64,000 nucleotides of DNA, from NCBI GenBank assembly GCA_032158295.1, contig CM063252.1, forward strand, positions 13,703,164 to 13,767,163, written 5' to 3'. The notes under the pieces are model-generated. The model searched no databases. It was not told where the DNA came from and saw nothing but the letters and a program-made list of their open reading frames with translations. Both the position numbers and the translations under genes were made by a program. Every line of letters begins with the position of its first letter. The stretch's first letter is position 1. This document shows positions 35,715-49,300 of the stretch, piece after piece. The stretch comes from Pycnopodia helianthoides. Taxonomy: Eukaryota; Echinodermata; Asteroidea; Forcipulatida; Asteriidae.

Positions 35715-37130
35715 TTCAACATGGCGTCTTTGCGGTCGTCCTTGGGTATACTAAAAATCTGTCTCGCAAACGCGTTGATATCAACAGAAAATCATCCTAT
35801 TATTACAAGCCTACTGAATATATTGAATAAGAGTCCGTGCGACGTTTTTAAGCGGTCCAAATATAGTAGCGTTTACCTCAATATGAATTTCCAATGGATA
35901 GTTAGTTTAACAGGAAACACTGCCGTGGTATCTAAACCGTCACTTTGAATATCTAGGTCATTTATAGAGCGGCATGTGCAGTTCTGACGATGACTATTTA
36001 AAACATTGACTGGGGGAGTCAAGAGATTCATGTATTGGTTGAGCGCAGATTTCTAGCTGGTTTGTACTCTCAAATTTGAAGAAACACAGGGGCTATACAA
36101 TGGACACACTGATATGCAAGAACCAAAGCTTTCAAATCTATCTGTGCCCGAATTGGCAACCAGTGCACATCATTGAGAACTGGTTTTATAAATACACGCA
36201 TGCGTGTCTTTAATAGTGACTAGTCAAGCAGCGGAATCAATGAAGTCATTGTTCCCACTCTTTCCAATCTGCTGATGTTCAGTTATAGGACAAATTACCA
36301 GAAGTTGTGAAACTGGGCGACAAATCAGAACAATTCCAAACCCTGGTTAAGACCAGTTTCAAATTGTATGGGGACCTAATGGTGATTAATTATGCGCGAA
36401 ACTTATGTTTGGCTTTATTAGTATTATTAATATATTACATGAAAGTTTCCCTCAACATCTTGGTATGAAATTAAAATTTATAACATATTTTTGAAGGTAA
36501 TAAACGAACGAGATGAGGAAAATGAAAAATGACGATACCACTCTTCCCTGTAAGACAGTAACACTACGCCATTCCGTTTGCGTTTTATCACATCCAAGGG
36601 CGTCTCAAAGCATTCGCTATTTTGTTTTCTACAAGGTTTGTGGATTGAGCTAAGTTTTACGTATAGACCCATTATATCAATAGTAGGCCTACGGTTTAGA
36701 AAGTGATGGACATTAGTTGATAGATTCATAATGGAGGTATAACACTTTCTCTTTTAAAGTGTTTACTGCATGATACAGACCGATGCATAACTCAGTCGGA
36801 AAATCAAAACCAAAATCAAAATCAGCTAAATTCAATTTTTTAAACAGAAATGTAGATGCAGCTCTGTACATGACCTATAGATATTAAACGTGACGGTTTA
36901 GATACCATGGCAGTGTTTTGCTGTAAAACTACCCTCGGGAAATCCATCTTAAGGTAAACGCTTCTATATTTGGAGCGCTTAATACACCACACGGACTCCT
37001 ATTCAATATATTGAGTAGGATTGTAATAATAGGATGATTTTCTGTTGATATCGACGCGTTGGCGAGACAGATTTTCTGTACCCAAGGACGAGATTTACCT
37101 TTCGATCGCAAGGATGCCATGTCGAACGTG
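35715..37130. repeat. long inverted repeat, spacer copy 2
   Basis: Arms 35715-35996 and 36848-37130 are inverted copies, as in spacer 1. Here the match extends about ten bases further outwards because the extra 150-base segment of copy 1 is missing. This suggests that copy 2 keeps the older outline. Confidence 0.7.
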
Positions 37131-38545
37131 TATACATCCCCATGCTAGGTTATTATCATAAATTGTTAAACCTAACGTCAAAAAACAACAGCTCGTAAAG
37201 CACTGAGTCACAAAAACAGACACCGTATTCTCAAATCTGCTAAGCATAAGTGTTTTTGTCATGCTTGTAATGTGCCTAATAAAAAGTGAATGAAGTGGCC
37301 TTAATTGAAGATGTTAGATAGTGCCCCAAACAACCAATCATGTCCTGCAGTAAATATCCAGACAGTGAGATAGAAATATGAGTGCTACATTTGGTATCAT
37401 GACGCCACATCCTCTTTGATATTGCTGATTGACCAGTTAAACGTGGTTTTCACGCTTTTTAACAAACATGCACTCTTTTTGAAAATACTAGGTTGTTCAT
37501 CTAAATACACAACAAAACAAGGAAAGTTACCATAATATATTATAAAAGCTTTTAAATGACAGAGTATAACTCAATTTTTGCTAATACATCAATAGCTTTA
37601 CTCATCAAAATATCACTGTACAAGGGATGTACAACAAAATAAATAAGAATACTAATAATTTGAGTTCATTGCACGAATGAGCTCCATTGTTTATCTGGAA
37701 TAAATTATCAGCAGATAGACCTAGTTTGTAGTACCGTTTACATTTAAAGAAAAAGTTCGAAGCAGTTGGTGTTTCAACAAACGTGAGATCAAAGATGTAA
37801 TTTGTCCTCAGGAAACATCTCCAAACTGTACAACTCCAGATCTGTTTGAAGCTCTCTAATTAACACATGTTTAATTGGACAGCCTTGCCATGATTGTGCG
37901 CTCTGTACAATTTACTACTAAAAAATATTTTCGAAGATATAGTCACCCAGGACGCCCTTCAGCGTTAATGATTTCATATGTTTTAGGCCCCTTTGTCGGC
38001 AAACTACTTGTTTTCAAACCTTTTATGAGTGTCGTTGAAACTTGGAGTGATGATTTTTTATTAAAATAACATTGATTTCAGTGTTTATGAAAAAAGTTTA
38101 CTAATTTAAAACAATTTGGGAGTTTATGTTGATGTTGTTACTGACAGGGGATAAGAAGGGTATACAATTCCTTCAACAGGATTTACACTTCAACGAAACC
38201 ATCTTTCCATCAAGTTTTTATTTCTATCAATCACAAACTCAGCCAAAATTTTTCCGATAATACTATTTAAATATAAAGAGAAGGTGTAAGTTCAGAGATC
38301 TTCTAATACTAGATTTAGCATTGTAAATCTGACTCTTCTTGAAAACTTGTACTTCGCATGGGACGGTTTGTTGTTGTTGACGTTGTTTTTGGAATTACCA
38401 TCGAGGTATGAATAATGGTTTGTTAATACTTCCATCAATAACGCTTACTCTGATTGCTTGAAACAAAGTAAGTTTAAACCAAGTTGTTAAACCGTTAACC
38501 AAGTTATTGTATACACTGTACTGCATTGTTTAGCTTTCTAAAGAA

Positions 38546-38590
38546 CACGTGATTTATCCGAACCACATTTTGGTTCGGATAAATCACGTG
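38546..38590. repeat. palindrome with CACGTG ends, copy 2
   Basis: CACGTGATTTATCCGAACC and its reverse complement GGTTCGGATAAATCACGTG flank a loop of seven bases. Both arms are perfectly kept relative to copy 1 apart from one added base. Confidence 0.8.
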
Positions 38591-38639
38591 ACCTTGGTTT
38601 TTTTTTTTTTTAATGACTCGAAAAAGGCAAAATTTGATC

Positions 38640-38738
38640 GTTTATTTTCTCCATTCCTAGAACACCTTTGAAGTCATGTTTTAGTCTATTTTGTAGCCCA
38701 AATAGCCCACATGAAGCCGGTGCGTCCCTTTAACAATT
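38640..38738 (-). mobile_element. terminal fragment of family 1 TTAA MITE, spacer copy 2
   Basis: Reverse complement begins AGGGACGCACCGGCTTCATG and continues GGGCTATTTGGGCTACAAAA, matching about 90 bases of the left part of the 7155-7663 element. The other end is missing. Copy 1 at 21485-21572 has lost a further ten or so bases. Confidence 0.7.
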
Positions 38739-41211
38739 CGCGGTAGTTTTGTTGGTACGATTAGCTTTTTATGTCTCATTTTAGGGAAATAAAATGACGG
38801 TTTAATTTTAGTGTGATTCGATGGTTTTCAAGTGTCAAACAAGATGCAAAGTTTTCATCAATTACTAAATAAATATTTAAAAGTAAACCAAATGCTACTG
38901 CGAGGGCAAAGTATTTAATATGATCACATCATTAACTGTTATGAACAAACATGCTTTGAGGGAAACATTTAACCTGTAGTATTTTAAAAAAAAATACATT
39001 TAAACATACAAGAATAAGAGTTTTTCCACATTGTCAAAGCCAGATTGAGACCACTCGCTACACGTACAGTGATTGACGCAACTTGTTGGCAAATAATAAT
39101 AATTAGGCATAAACTCTTGGTCGCTGTTATGTTTCCAGAACAACAAAATGTGGTGAAATCAACAACACAGCGACACTTGACTTTATTGTGAAACGTAAAA
39201 TGTCGTATTTGTACGTTGATGACGTGGCCACCTTAATGTTTTATCAAGATGTCATCATTTATTTTGTTGTTTTGTAGGTTAGTTATTTTTTGGATTAGTG
39301 AACACCGTAAGCTGCACAATTTACATGCAGTAAATATCGCTGTCATCGTTTATGCAAGCTGCAATGGGAACTGTTTGTATCTAGAGTGTTTGGCTAAATA
39401 ATGATCACACAATTGACTGTTATATCCCAAACTTGCTCCTGGACACATTTAGCGTCTTTTCAAACACTTGTGAAAAATGAAATAAATGATATGAACAGCA
39501 CATGGATACTAGACAGTGTCAACATAATTTTCACAGTGACCGTACAGTTTTTTAGCATAGACATTTTGGGCGAGATTGCTAAAATTATTTGACCAATACC
39601 TTAAAAATAAATGTAGTGAAATATTGTAGTGAAATTTAATAAAGAACCCACAATTTCGAACTATTCCGGAAGGCACAAGACCAACGAGCATAGAGTGCCG
39701 AGTGCCGACGGCACAAGACGGGGAACTGGAGTTGTATGTCTCATAAAATAAAAACTCACGTGACCATAAATTAAAATACTGGACACTTTCATTAAGACAT
39801 TCAGGATACTTGTGTTCATGTGGAAACTTGTTTTCCTATATTAAGACAGCGCATGAAACTCACATTGTAATGTGGCGTACATATATGATTTCAACAGTTG
39901 CCTAATAATAGTGTTTGAATGTATTGATATCCCATTAAATGAAGACAGCTCACTGTTAAAATAACACAAAATCGAACAACATTTTAGAGATCAATTGCAC
40001 ATTTATTACTGCTTGCAAGTGAGATCAGTTAAACATTATGATATTTACCCATGATATGGTAGTGTCTGGTGAAAATGTGATCTTATAAAATTTAAGAGAG
40101 AGAGAGAGAGAATCCGTTTAATACTAATAGTAAAATGAATTCAATTCTGGAAACAAGTCATTGTTTTTTTTCTCCAAAGCTACATCAACCTTGTTTTGAA
40201 TGATATCAATCTAGACGAGATCTAAATGATCTAAGAAGGGGATAATGCATTAACACTTAATTTGATCTGAAATGTTTTCTTTGGTGTCATGAATCACCTG
40301 TGCATTCAAGTCTAGTTTTCTTTCTCCTCACTAATTGAACAGTATTAACATTTTCTCTAAGCATATCGAGACAGATTTAGTTTATAGGGCACAACATTTC
40401 CACAAGGCATGAGGATGCTGAGCATGTTTCCTTTTCATGTGTTATCGGATAGGGCCATTTTCATTTGTAGCTAGTATCTTACGATTTTGAGTTTAGTTCA
40501 CTTATTGCTTAACAGAATAAATATAGACAACGATTTCTGGGTTATTCATCTAAATTCAACAATTAACAAGCAAAGTTACCACAATACACTACCAAAGCTT
40601 TTCAGAAGCAGAGTGAGATACTTCAATTTTTGCTAATCACAATAAAGCAACAGCATTAATCAACATAACACCAATATCAATATACATATTCAATGGATGC
40701 ACAACCTTACGAAGAAGATTTATATGATTTCAAGTCATTGCACGAATGACCTTCAATGTTTCTCTGGAAATGAATTATCAACAGATAGACTTAGTTTGTA
40801 ATACCTTTTACATTTTAAGAACCGAGCGAAGTAGTCGGTGTTTTCACGGCCGTGAGAGCAAAGATGTAATTTGTCCTCAGGAAACATGTCCAGACTGAAC
40901 TTCGCTAAATGTGCGCTCTGTAAAGTTGACTAAACATTTGTGTAGCTTTGTTTGAAGACGTAGTCACTCTTGACGCCCTTCATGGTTAATGATTTCAATT
41001 GATTTAGGCCCACTTTTCGGCAGAATTATTTTTTGCGTAGATTGAAAATGACCAACCATTTTTATTCAAACCTTTTGTGAGTGTTTGTTGAAGCTCGGAG
41101 GGAAGTTTTTGTTTCAATTATTGATTTCAGTGTTTATAAAAAAAGGTTTCAGAAAATATTGTGAGAGTTTACTTTGATGATGTTACTGCATCCCTTCAAT
41201 AAGATTAACAC

Positions 41212-41545
41212 TTAAAGGAACATTACAGAATTGGTAAGAAAAAAACTTGTGAAATATACTTTTTGATCACAGATTTACATAAAACTTACACGGTCTAATG
41301 ATGAGGATAGTAGAAAACATCCCTTGAGATATTTCTATCTGAAATGCCATATTTGATGAGAAATGAATAAACAAATTTTCTGATTGGAGTTTATTGCTCA
41401 GTGCAAATGTGTAATCGGTTTTTCACTATTTTCTCGTGACCCAGATGGCCGATCGATCTCAAACTTCTACAGGTTTGTCAGTTTATGTATATGGTGGATT
41501 ACAAAAAGTGCTCACAATGCCAGCAACTCTGTAATGGTCCTTTAA
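41212..41545. mobile_element. TTAA-flanked MITE, family 2, copy 2
   Basis: Paralogue of 24100-24455. The left end and both TTAA are intact; the right part has lost about 20 bases (the segment around TTTTGTTAGCAAAAACC), so its right terminal repeat is shortened. Confidence 0.8.
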
Positions 41546-42189
41546 ACTAAACCATCTATCCTATAAATATAGCCTATTGTTAAATGCGTCTTTGAATCAA
41601 ATCTTTGTGTATTAATTACTGGCTGTCTGTTATTGACTACTGAGGTATAGACCATGTTACATTTGTTTACAGAGTGGTGACCTCGTACATTATAATGCTA
41701 TTCCTGACGGGCAAGATGCTACACAGGCTCAATGGGAAAATTTATATTTTGTGTCATAATATTTTCACATAAATTCAAAATTTACAAAAGCAACAGCTGT
41801 ACAGCTTTTGAGATGTCACCCCTTTCTTCATATCAAAAGTTGAGGAAAATCAGACAATGCAATCTCCATAAAACATAAGATTTGTTGTATTCTTCCATTG
41901 AGCTGTGTACAAATGTGCCCGCCGGAAGTTCAGGCTCTGTGGCTCTTTTGTAAACATGTGATTTCACAGGTCACATCGTCTATACAATCCACCACCAGCA
42001 GTCAAATGTTACAGTTAGTATAAATTACATTGAACATTAATACAATACATTACTGGTACGGTATAATCACATTTTTCAATCAAACAACAATATTAATTAT
42101 AACTAGGCTTTATATAGCCTTTATCTAGTATATATTATATATTATTTATTATCTAGGCTTTATCTACGGGCGTTTCAAAGCGTTTATCA

Positions 42190-43140
42190 TTGTTTATTTT
42201 CAGACGGTGTTTTGAGGTTTTTGAATTATAAGACCCATTTATTTAACACGAAGCCTTGTTTTATAGTAACAATTGATGTTGAAAAGTCGTGAAATTTAAT
42301 GCAAATATTGGCGTAAATTATTAGCAACTGGAGGCAAAGTAGTGAAGTTTGACGCAATCCCTTTTATGCAGTTGTCATTAAAACTTAAAACATATACTCC
42401 TAAATATTGATTTCCTACGTGCATCGACTCAAGTTTACTCTGACCATCAATAATTTCAGTTAATACCAAGAGAAGTTCATAGACCGTCTGTTAGGTACAG
42501 CGTTGTAAAACCGACGCTTCTTAACGCTACGAGCCATCGATTTAACATATTTACGCGTGTCTCCGAAGGTGCTCAAGCGGTAGGCGTTTTATGTTGGGGT
42601 GTGTATAACTGTGTTTGGGGGCACACTTCTTGTTCTAATGGTCTAAACAGATGAATCTAAGTTCACTGAATACACTCACCAAAGATTTTAACATTCTGGC
42701 AACTGACACATTGGTTCACCACTGTATTTGCCAAAGCATGTCGAAATCCGCGATTGGCCAAAAACTGCACAAATGAATGCCGCCTTGGCTCCACCCACAT
42801 TTGTGACAACTGGCCCACCCGGTGAATGACCTCTAGGGCAAAATCGGTTAAGCCACTTTGTTAAGGACTGTTCAGGGTTGGATGAAAATTAATTTCAACG
42901 AAATTTAACACACACAAAATGTTTTAATTAACAAAAATTATAAAAAGTGCCTACGGCGTGAGCACCTTCGCTGACAGCAGGGTTAAATGCGTCTAGTGTA
43001 CTCAACACAAGCATCATTTGAACGTTTCATTTTGCTAAGTCTAAATATTCATGAGTAAATAGCCATTATTTTTGAATGTCTGCGTAAGATTGACCCGAGT
43101 AAACCATATTAAATTTTACACTTTATAAACTTTAATAGGA
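42190..43140. other. no gene seen
   Basis: AT-rich DNA present behind gene C but largely absent behind gene B. It includes an old repeat at 42360-42540 related to 8440-8930 and 25410-25560 (GTGCATCGACTCAAG, CCGACGCTTCTTAACG). No coding exon is seen. Confidence 0.45.
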
Positions 43141-43144
43141 TATT

Positions 43145-43448
43145 TTTAATATAATTAGCTGTTCCGACATAAAGCAGTCGGGTCAGCTTTTGTTTTCGTC
43201 AATATTTTATTTTGTTTTTATTATTATTAATATTAGCTGTTCCGACACAGCGTCGGGAACATCTTTTGTTTTCGTCAAGATTTTTATTAGCTGTTCCGAC
43301 ATAGCGGTCAGAACAGCTTTTGTTTTCGTCAAGATTTTTATTTGTTTTTCTTCTTATTAGCTGTTCCGACATAGCGGTCAGAACAGCTTTTGTTTTCGTC
43401 AAGATTTTTATTTGTTTTTCTTCTTCTTCTTCTTCTTCTTCTTCTTAG
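43145..43448. repeat. tandem palindromic repeat, AGCTGTTCCGAC units
   Basis: Four units, each holding AGCTGTTCCGACATAGCGG or a variant, a partly inverted GTCAGAACAGCT, then TTTTGTTTTCGTCAAGATTT and a T-rich tail; spacing is about 65-95 bases. The last unit ends in (CTT)n. Each unit could fold as a short hairpin. The minus-strand frame 43199-43402 only translates the repeat. Confidence 0.8.
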
Positions 43449-44209
43449 ACACGAATTTGTGCGCTCCAAAAATCATACTTGGCTAGGTATAAAAGAGTCA
43501 GATCCTATATCATATTAAACCTCAGGTCATGTAGTTAAATGTAATAAGCTTAACTTTACTAATTAGTTTGCTTAGTTATACTGACATAAATATTTAATTA
43601 GCCAATCTTGAGACCACCATATCTCAAAAAGTATACGTCCGATCGTCAAACTTTTTCGATTTTATACTTGTGTTGTACTGTATAACTATTTGATGGCCAA
43701 AAATTCCGGACGACGTCACCATGACGTCATTTTTTCGGTTTTGTATCTGTGTACAAAAGCCAATGGCTCTGAAAAGTGCAAGTGTTTAGTTGGTCAAAAA
43801 CACAACTTTTTCAAAGTTAAATTTTAGTTACATAAAAGAAGCAAATATTTTTTTTAAACACGAATGCTTTCACTAAGAGTTATTCCAGACCATTAAAAGT
43901 AATCAAGGTACAATGTATTTCCAAGATAATTACCGTTGAAGTGACAAATTGGACCCCATGGCTAGCTGGCAAATTGTGCTGTGATTGCGCAATCACGGCT
44001 AGGCGTGAAAGACTGCCGTGATATTGGAATCCAAACTGAGAGGGGATATACGTACGTTCTAATGGGGTTTTCGTTAAAAGGCATTGGATTGGGATAAGTT
44101 ACATACCATCGTGTACCTTATCAAATTTTAAAAAGTTTTTAGTATGAAAAACACAGTTTTGTTACTGTGACTTCACCAGGTGTCTATTTACGGTAATTCA
44201 AAGCTTTCT

Positions 44210-44625
44210 TTATAGCACCATATCTCAAGAAGTAGACGCCCCATTTTCAATTTTTTTTCCCCCAGTTATAGACTCCTTTGGCATTGGAAATTAGCCTTGG
44301 GTTACCGTGAACCCACGTTGACCTTTAGTTACGGGTCAACTGGAAGTGGGACCATATCTCAAGAACTACACAACCGATTTTCAATTTATTTTCAGTTATA
44401 GATCCTTTGAGCATTAAAGATTGAAATTCGGTTACCGTGACCCCGGGTTGACCTTTACTTCCGGGTCAACCGGAAGTGGGACCATATCTCAAGAAGTACT
44501 CAACCGATTTTCAATTTCTTTTCAGTTATAGAGCCTTTGAGTATTAAACATTGAAATTCAGTTAACCATGACCCCATGTAAATCTTTCCTTCCGGTCCGA
44601 ACAGGAAGTTCAAGTATTAAAAATC
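44210..44625. repeat. tandem-type repeat, 110-130 bp units, C copy
   Basis: Three units in a row (near 44215, 44345 and 44475) with GGACCATATCTCAAGAA, ACCGATTTTCAATTT, TCAGTTATAGA and CCGGAAGTGGGACC, the same family as 26240-27120. Confidence 0.75.
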
Positions 44626-45041
44626 AAATCTCCTGAACCACATGTCTTAAAGTCATAATCAAATTAAAACAAAACGGAACAGCTTTTGTGTTTGTTCACA
44701 AACACCTAAGGTCTAGTTATAACTGGTTCCATTTACAAGCAGACGATGTATTCATTATTTTATGCAGGCTTGTTTAAACAAATGCAGACGGAAACTACAG
44801 TTTTAATGTGCCAGAAGTTCCCCTTAGAAAAAGGGGGCCCCCGCTACCTAAAAGTTTACCCTAATTTCCGCGTAGCTTTTAAGAAAAATTCTGCTCATAA
44901 TTAGCTAAAAGATCAAATGTGTTGACGTTATGGAAATGTCATTGCCTTGTTGGCCTTGTTGAGTAAAGACTAGGTGTACAGTTTGATCTTTCCATACGTA
45001 CAAGGCATGCGATGACTTTTCCATCGAGTATTTTCAAGAAG

Positions 45042-45493
45042 TTAAAGAGGTTGGGGCACTCTAAAAAAAAAAGTTTACATCCGAGTTATAAAATGAATGG
45101 GTATTCGTTTACAACGCAGTTTCCAAGCCTCTTTTCACCCCCGCCTTCGGGCAAATTCCAGCAGTCGGTGCCAGAAAGCTGTCTCCAAAAATTCAAAAGA
45201 ATAGTGACGTCGCAGTACGTACCCCCTCTGTCAAACGGCTGTTTGCTAATACTCATTGAGGCATTGCTCAGTGCAGACCATCCGGGGATTCAGTACGTAT
45301 ATTGACGTCATGTTTTGTTTGCTGCCCTCATTTACGGGATTTTGATAAAATAATTTAGGCGGCGGGCTAGTGAACTCCCTGCAAATATCACTTCTTTTGT
45401 TAATGTAATGTTACAAAAGATGCAACAAATTATAGAAAGCAGAAAACTAAAAAAATAACGTCAACTTCAATCACCATGGCCCATCCTCTTTAA
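45042..45493. mobile_element. TTAA-flanked MITE, family 4, with empty site in the paralogue
   Basis: A 444-base segment (45046-45489) lies between TTAA at 45042 and TTAA at 45490. Ends are AGAGGTTGGGGCA and the reverse complement of AGAGGATGGGCCA (11 of 13). In the matching DNA behind gene B (around 27573) the flanks AAAAAGTTAAAATCAG meet with a single TTAA, which is the expected empty site. It is therefore a clean insertion after the B/C duplication. A 97-codon frame at 45012-45305 starts in host DNA and is not a transposase. Confidence 0.85.
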
Positions 45494-46295
45494 AATCAGA
45501 AATCTAAAATTACTTCTTGCCATGACATTAAGTAAGGTTTTGTCTAATTGACGTATTTGGCTTTGGCTACTCGCCTGATTATGGCTGTGGCTATGGCTTG
45601 TTCCCTATGCCCTTTTCGAAACCTTGGCTTGGGCACGGGCTTAGGCTTATAGGTTCTATCTGCCTCATTTGAAACCCTGCACCGAAAGCGCATTTTTTCA
45701 TAACTACTGATGGAGTCAAAGCAGCGCTCTTTACATTGACTGAGTTGTGACAACATGCAATTGAAAGCCATTTTTGGTCCAGAAAACGCAAGTGCGCAGC
45801 CAGAGTGCAAGACAAGTCTGCGCTTCGGGTTGTGCTGCATTTGGACCAAACATAGCGTCCAGCAACCACGTGACCAAACAAACCACCTGGTCCTTTTATT
45901 CGCAACTATCTCAATACAAGGTTCTGGCTACAAGCCCAAAACAGCGCCCTCATCACTGAGGTCAATGGAGACCTATCATTGGCTGAGAGTAGTACGCAGC
46001 GCAAATACTCATGCACGTTTCTATTGTGTGAACTCAGTGATTATGGTAAATAAAAGGTGTCCATTGGTAAATATATTTTGACACCATCTGTTTGAGTCAA
46101 TGTCATCAATTGTCCTTGTGTGTTTCCCTTTTCAATAAGCGTCATTTAAAATAACATTTGGTTGTGTTACTGTTTAAAACCTAAAATATAAAGTTGGATC
46201 GAAAAAGTTGTTCTTTAAAAAGAAACCAAACACTCAGAACTGTATTTTTTTTGTGTGTAAAAAAAACCCTGGTTTTTATGATAAAATTTATTTAT
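45494..46295. repeat. gene-3' flank block, C copy
   Basis: Matches 27575-28290 behind gene B almost base for base, apart from about 70 extra bases near 45740-45820 that are more like the A copy (ACAACATGCAATT, AGCCATTTT). Open frames 45544-45905 and 45755-46081 cross this repeat and are not called. Confidence 0.6.
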
Positions 46296-46305
46296 AGTTT
46301 TATAA

Positions 46306-49300
46306 TTAGCAGCTGATGAATTCAAAGCGCACGCATATCTCTCCACTCCAACCCCGTGGATATATGGCGATGAATCTTGATCGGATCATTCTCTGTGATG
46401 TGGTCTGGACAGAGACGAACACATCGTTACCATCAGATGTCCGTTCAGATTGATAGCGCTGGATTAGCAATAAGGAGACAAAACAACTCTTAATGTTGTA
46501 AATATTCCAGACCAGTAATAAATCACTTTTTTGCACGCAAATTCAATTAATTTTCTATCGTAGACAGCACAACCATTTCATTGTTCTATATTTCAGTTTA
46601 GTTGAATGGGAAAATATTGCGACTCTCATTTTGGTTACTAAAATTATTCATTGTTTTGGTACACAGGGCACAAGACTACAATGCTGGCAGTAAAGGCATA
46701 TCTACTTGTTCTCACTATTTTGCTGATTCGACACATCCATTGAAAGGTTGGTTTTTTCTTGTTTCAGAAACTCAACACATAATAACTCAATTTAAATATT
46801 TTAGTTGAGTAAAATGTACGACAACATGAAAGCGTGAGACAGTGGCGTTATTGCTTTGCCGGAAAGCATGGGGGGAGGGTTGTTTGGAGGTGCCATCAGG
46901 TCTAGCAACATGCCATACTCGTAGATATAGGAACATGTACTGAAAAATGCCCTTTTTACCTCACAGTGGATACTCTTCTCAGTCTGCTGATGACCAGCCT
47001 CTACATGTTTATCATTTTTTTCTCTCAGTATGGCCAAAATCGTGGATATTTTGTTTGGGATTCCGGGGAATGCATTTTTTGCTGCATGGACAAGCAGCAA
47101 CTAAAATGGTAGTATGATGAGGTCTCCTGTGGAGTCTTGTTTCGGATTGCCGCGGGCCTCAACATATTAACCAATGTGTGAACAAGACATTTCCACCTCG
47201 AACTGGAGAAATGGGAACTAATTACCTTTAATGACCCGTCTGCGTCCCTCATCCAAGTCCATGTGTTTTCACCATTGCTATACCTCAGTTCAAAACTCGT
47301 CACGTGTTCGTCTGATTCGTAACGGCCCTGGATGATCAGGCCGTAGATGTCCACAGTGTGGCCGAAATCCACCTGAATCCATGTGCTAGTATACTCCTTC
47401 CCACACCAGGAACCTGTTAGAATGAGAGAGTTTCTTTTAGTCTCTTGATGTTTTATTCATCCATCAGGTGACTTCTAATCAAGAATCCGGGGCACTCTAC
47501 AAGATTTTAATGAAATAGTACTATATAGTACCTGATATCTAGGAATGAAACATGGAAGTGGCTTCATTTCGTTTTGAGCATGATGTTTTACTGTTGATCA
47601 CCTGACCCAAAACAGATTGTAAGTTTTTTCGGTTATAAGTTTCCAAACCTATGGAATAAATTGTCCTGATGGTTAACAAACACTGTACTGCCCTCATGTT
47701 TGTGCAACGAATAGACCATGTGAACGTTGTTTACAATAATTGTGACTTTGTACATTCTTTGAGTATTCTGGCAGGCAAGATACTACACTGGTCCTATGGG
47801 AAAGTTGACATTTTGTGTCATAATTTCCACATAAAACCAAGAGTTATAAAAGTAAAAGCTGGACAAGTTTTTAGATGTGCCCCCTTTCATCATATCAAAA
47901 GTTGATAAGAATTAGACAGTGCAATCTCCATAAAATATAAGATTTTATGCTTTCTTCCATTGAGCTGTGTACAAATCGTGCCTGCAGGAAGTCCAGGCTC
48001 TGTGGCTCTTTTGTAAACATGTGATGTCACAGGTCACATCGTCTATTGGATGACACGCAAGATGTACTTGTCAGTTTATCTCAGTTGATAACAGTTTGAA
48101 TATGATCTAGCTGATTGTTATCACTTGCGTTAACATACAAACAAATGATGGTAGGCTATTTACGGATTCTTCGTAAAAGAGATACACTTACCATGGCTGT
48201 TCAACCTAGCTAGTGCTGGTCCGTAGTTTGCGTCGTCGTCGTTCCAGACGTCCTGTGCAGTAATCTGATGGTCTGCGATGGCGCCGCTTTCCATACCGAG
48301 GCGAGTCATGTTGCAAACTGATTCAAAAATATTAAAATAACAACAACAACTAATAACAGATATGAAACAAGAGAAGCATTAGGAAATTCCTCGTAAGACA
48401 CAGCTGTATGTTTTGAGTCACTAACGCTGATCTGGACGTGGTTTATACGCTTTTTATTTTTTCAAGAAATTTATGGCAGTAGCCGCGCTCGTATTGGATA
48501 TTCGGTGGTAACCACGAGGCAATGTTTACTTAATGTCACGTTAAGTTAAAACTTTGTCATCCTTTGGTTTGATTTTCAATTAATGACAAGAATAATATGA
48601 AAGGTTTAAGAAACCACAACATAATTGTTTATATTCTGTTATTTTGTTGATAGTGCTATTTATGTCAATTAACCCGCTATAGACGCACATTCAAAGCGTT
48701 TGGTCCAAACCATAATGTAAAGGAACATGTTGGATTTTCCAACCACAAAGAAAAGTGCCTCTTGAATTATATTATAAGAGTGAACACCGATTTTCTTACA
48801 AACCTGTGATAGTGACTAGGAATGTACATTGCCCAGGGTTACCAGTAGCATCCCATGCCTTACACGTGACTGTGGTGGTACCTGCTTTGAAGAAGTCACG
48901 TGATACAACAATCCTCCCTTCGTCATCGTCAGTGCATGTGGTTGGGTACTTGGATCCATCTTGGTCAGACGCAGATACCCACCACTGAACAGAAGTACGA
49001 GCATAGCTGTCGTTGGTTAAGCCGAACACACCTTGGGGGCATATCACTGTAGGACCTTCAGTATCGACAAAAGGAAGTATAAAGAAGATTTGTTTTAACC
49101 CTGCGTGACACCATAACAAAACTCACACGCTTACGCCATCAGACTGCAAACCACAGTCCGTTTGTATTTGCGTGTAATTCAATTTTTTTGAGAACCAAAT
49201 CACTTTCAAATTGCTCAAAACCTTTACATATAGACCCTTTTGACTACATGAAACAAATAAAAGCACATTTCTTTTTAAATGAGCCCACATTTGTCTTTGT

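Larger units (their letters stand above)
33587..42190. repeat. inter-gene spacer, copy 2
   Basis: High-identity copy of 16744-26230 in the same orientation, with the differences noted there. Long frames of copy 1 are broken here, supporting a non-coding nature. It ends near the shared string TCTACGGGCGTTTCAAAGCG at 42165. Confidence 0.8.

Noticed and set aside
43145..43448. CRISPR-like array
   Set aside because: Units are few, irregularly spaced and lie in an animal genome; they are palindromic minisatellite repeats.
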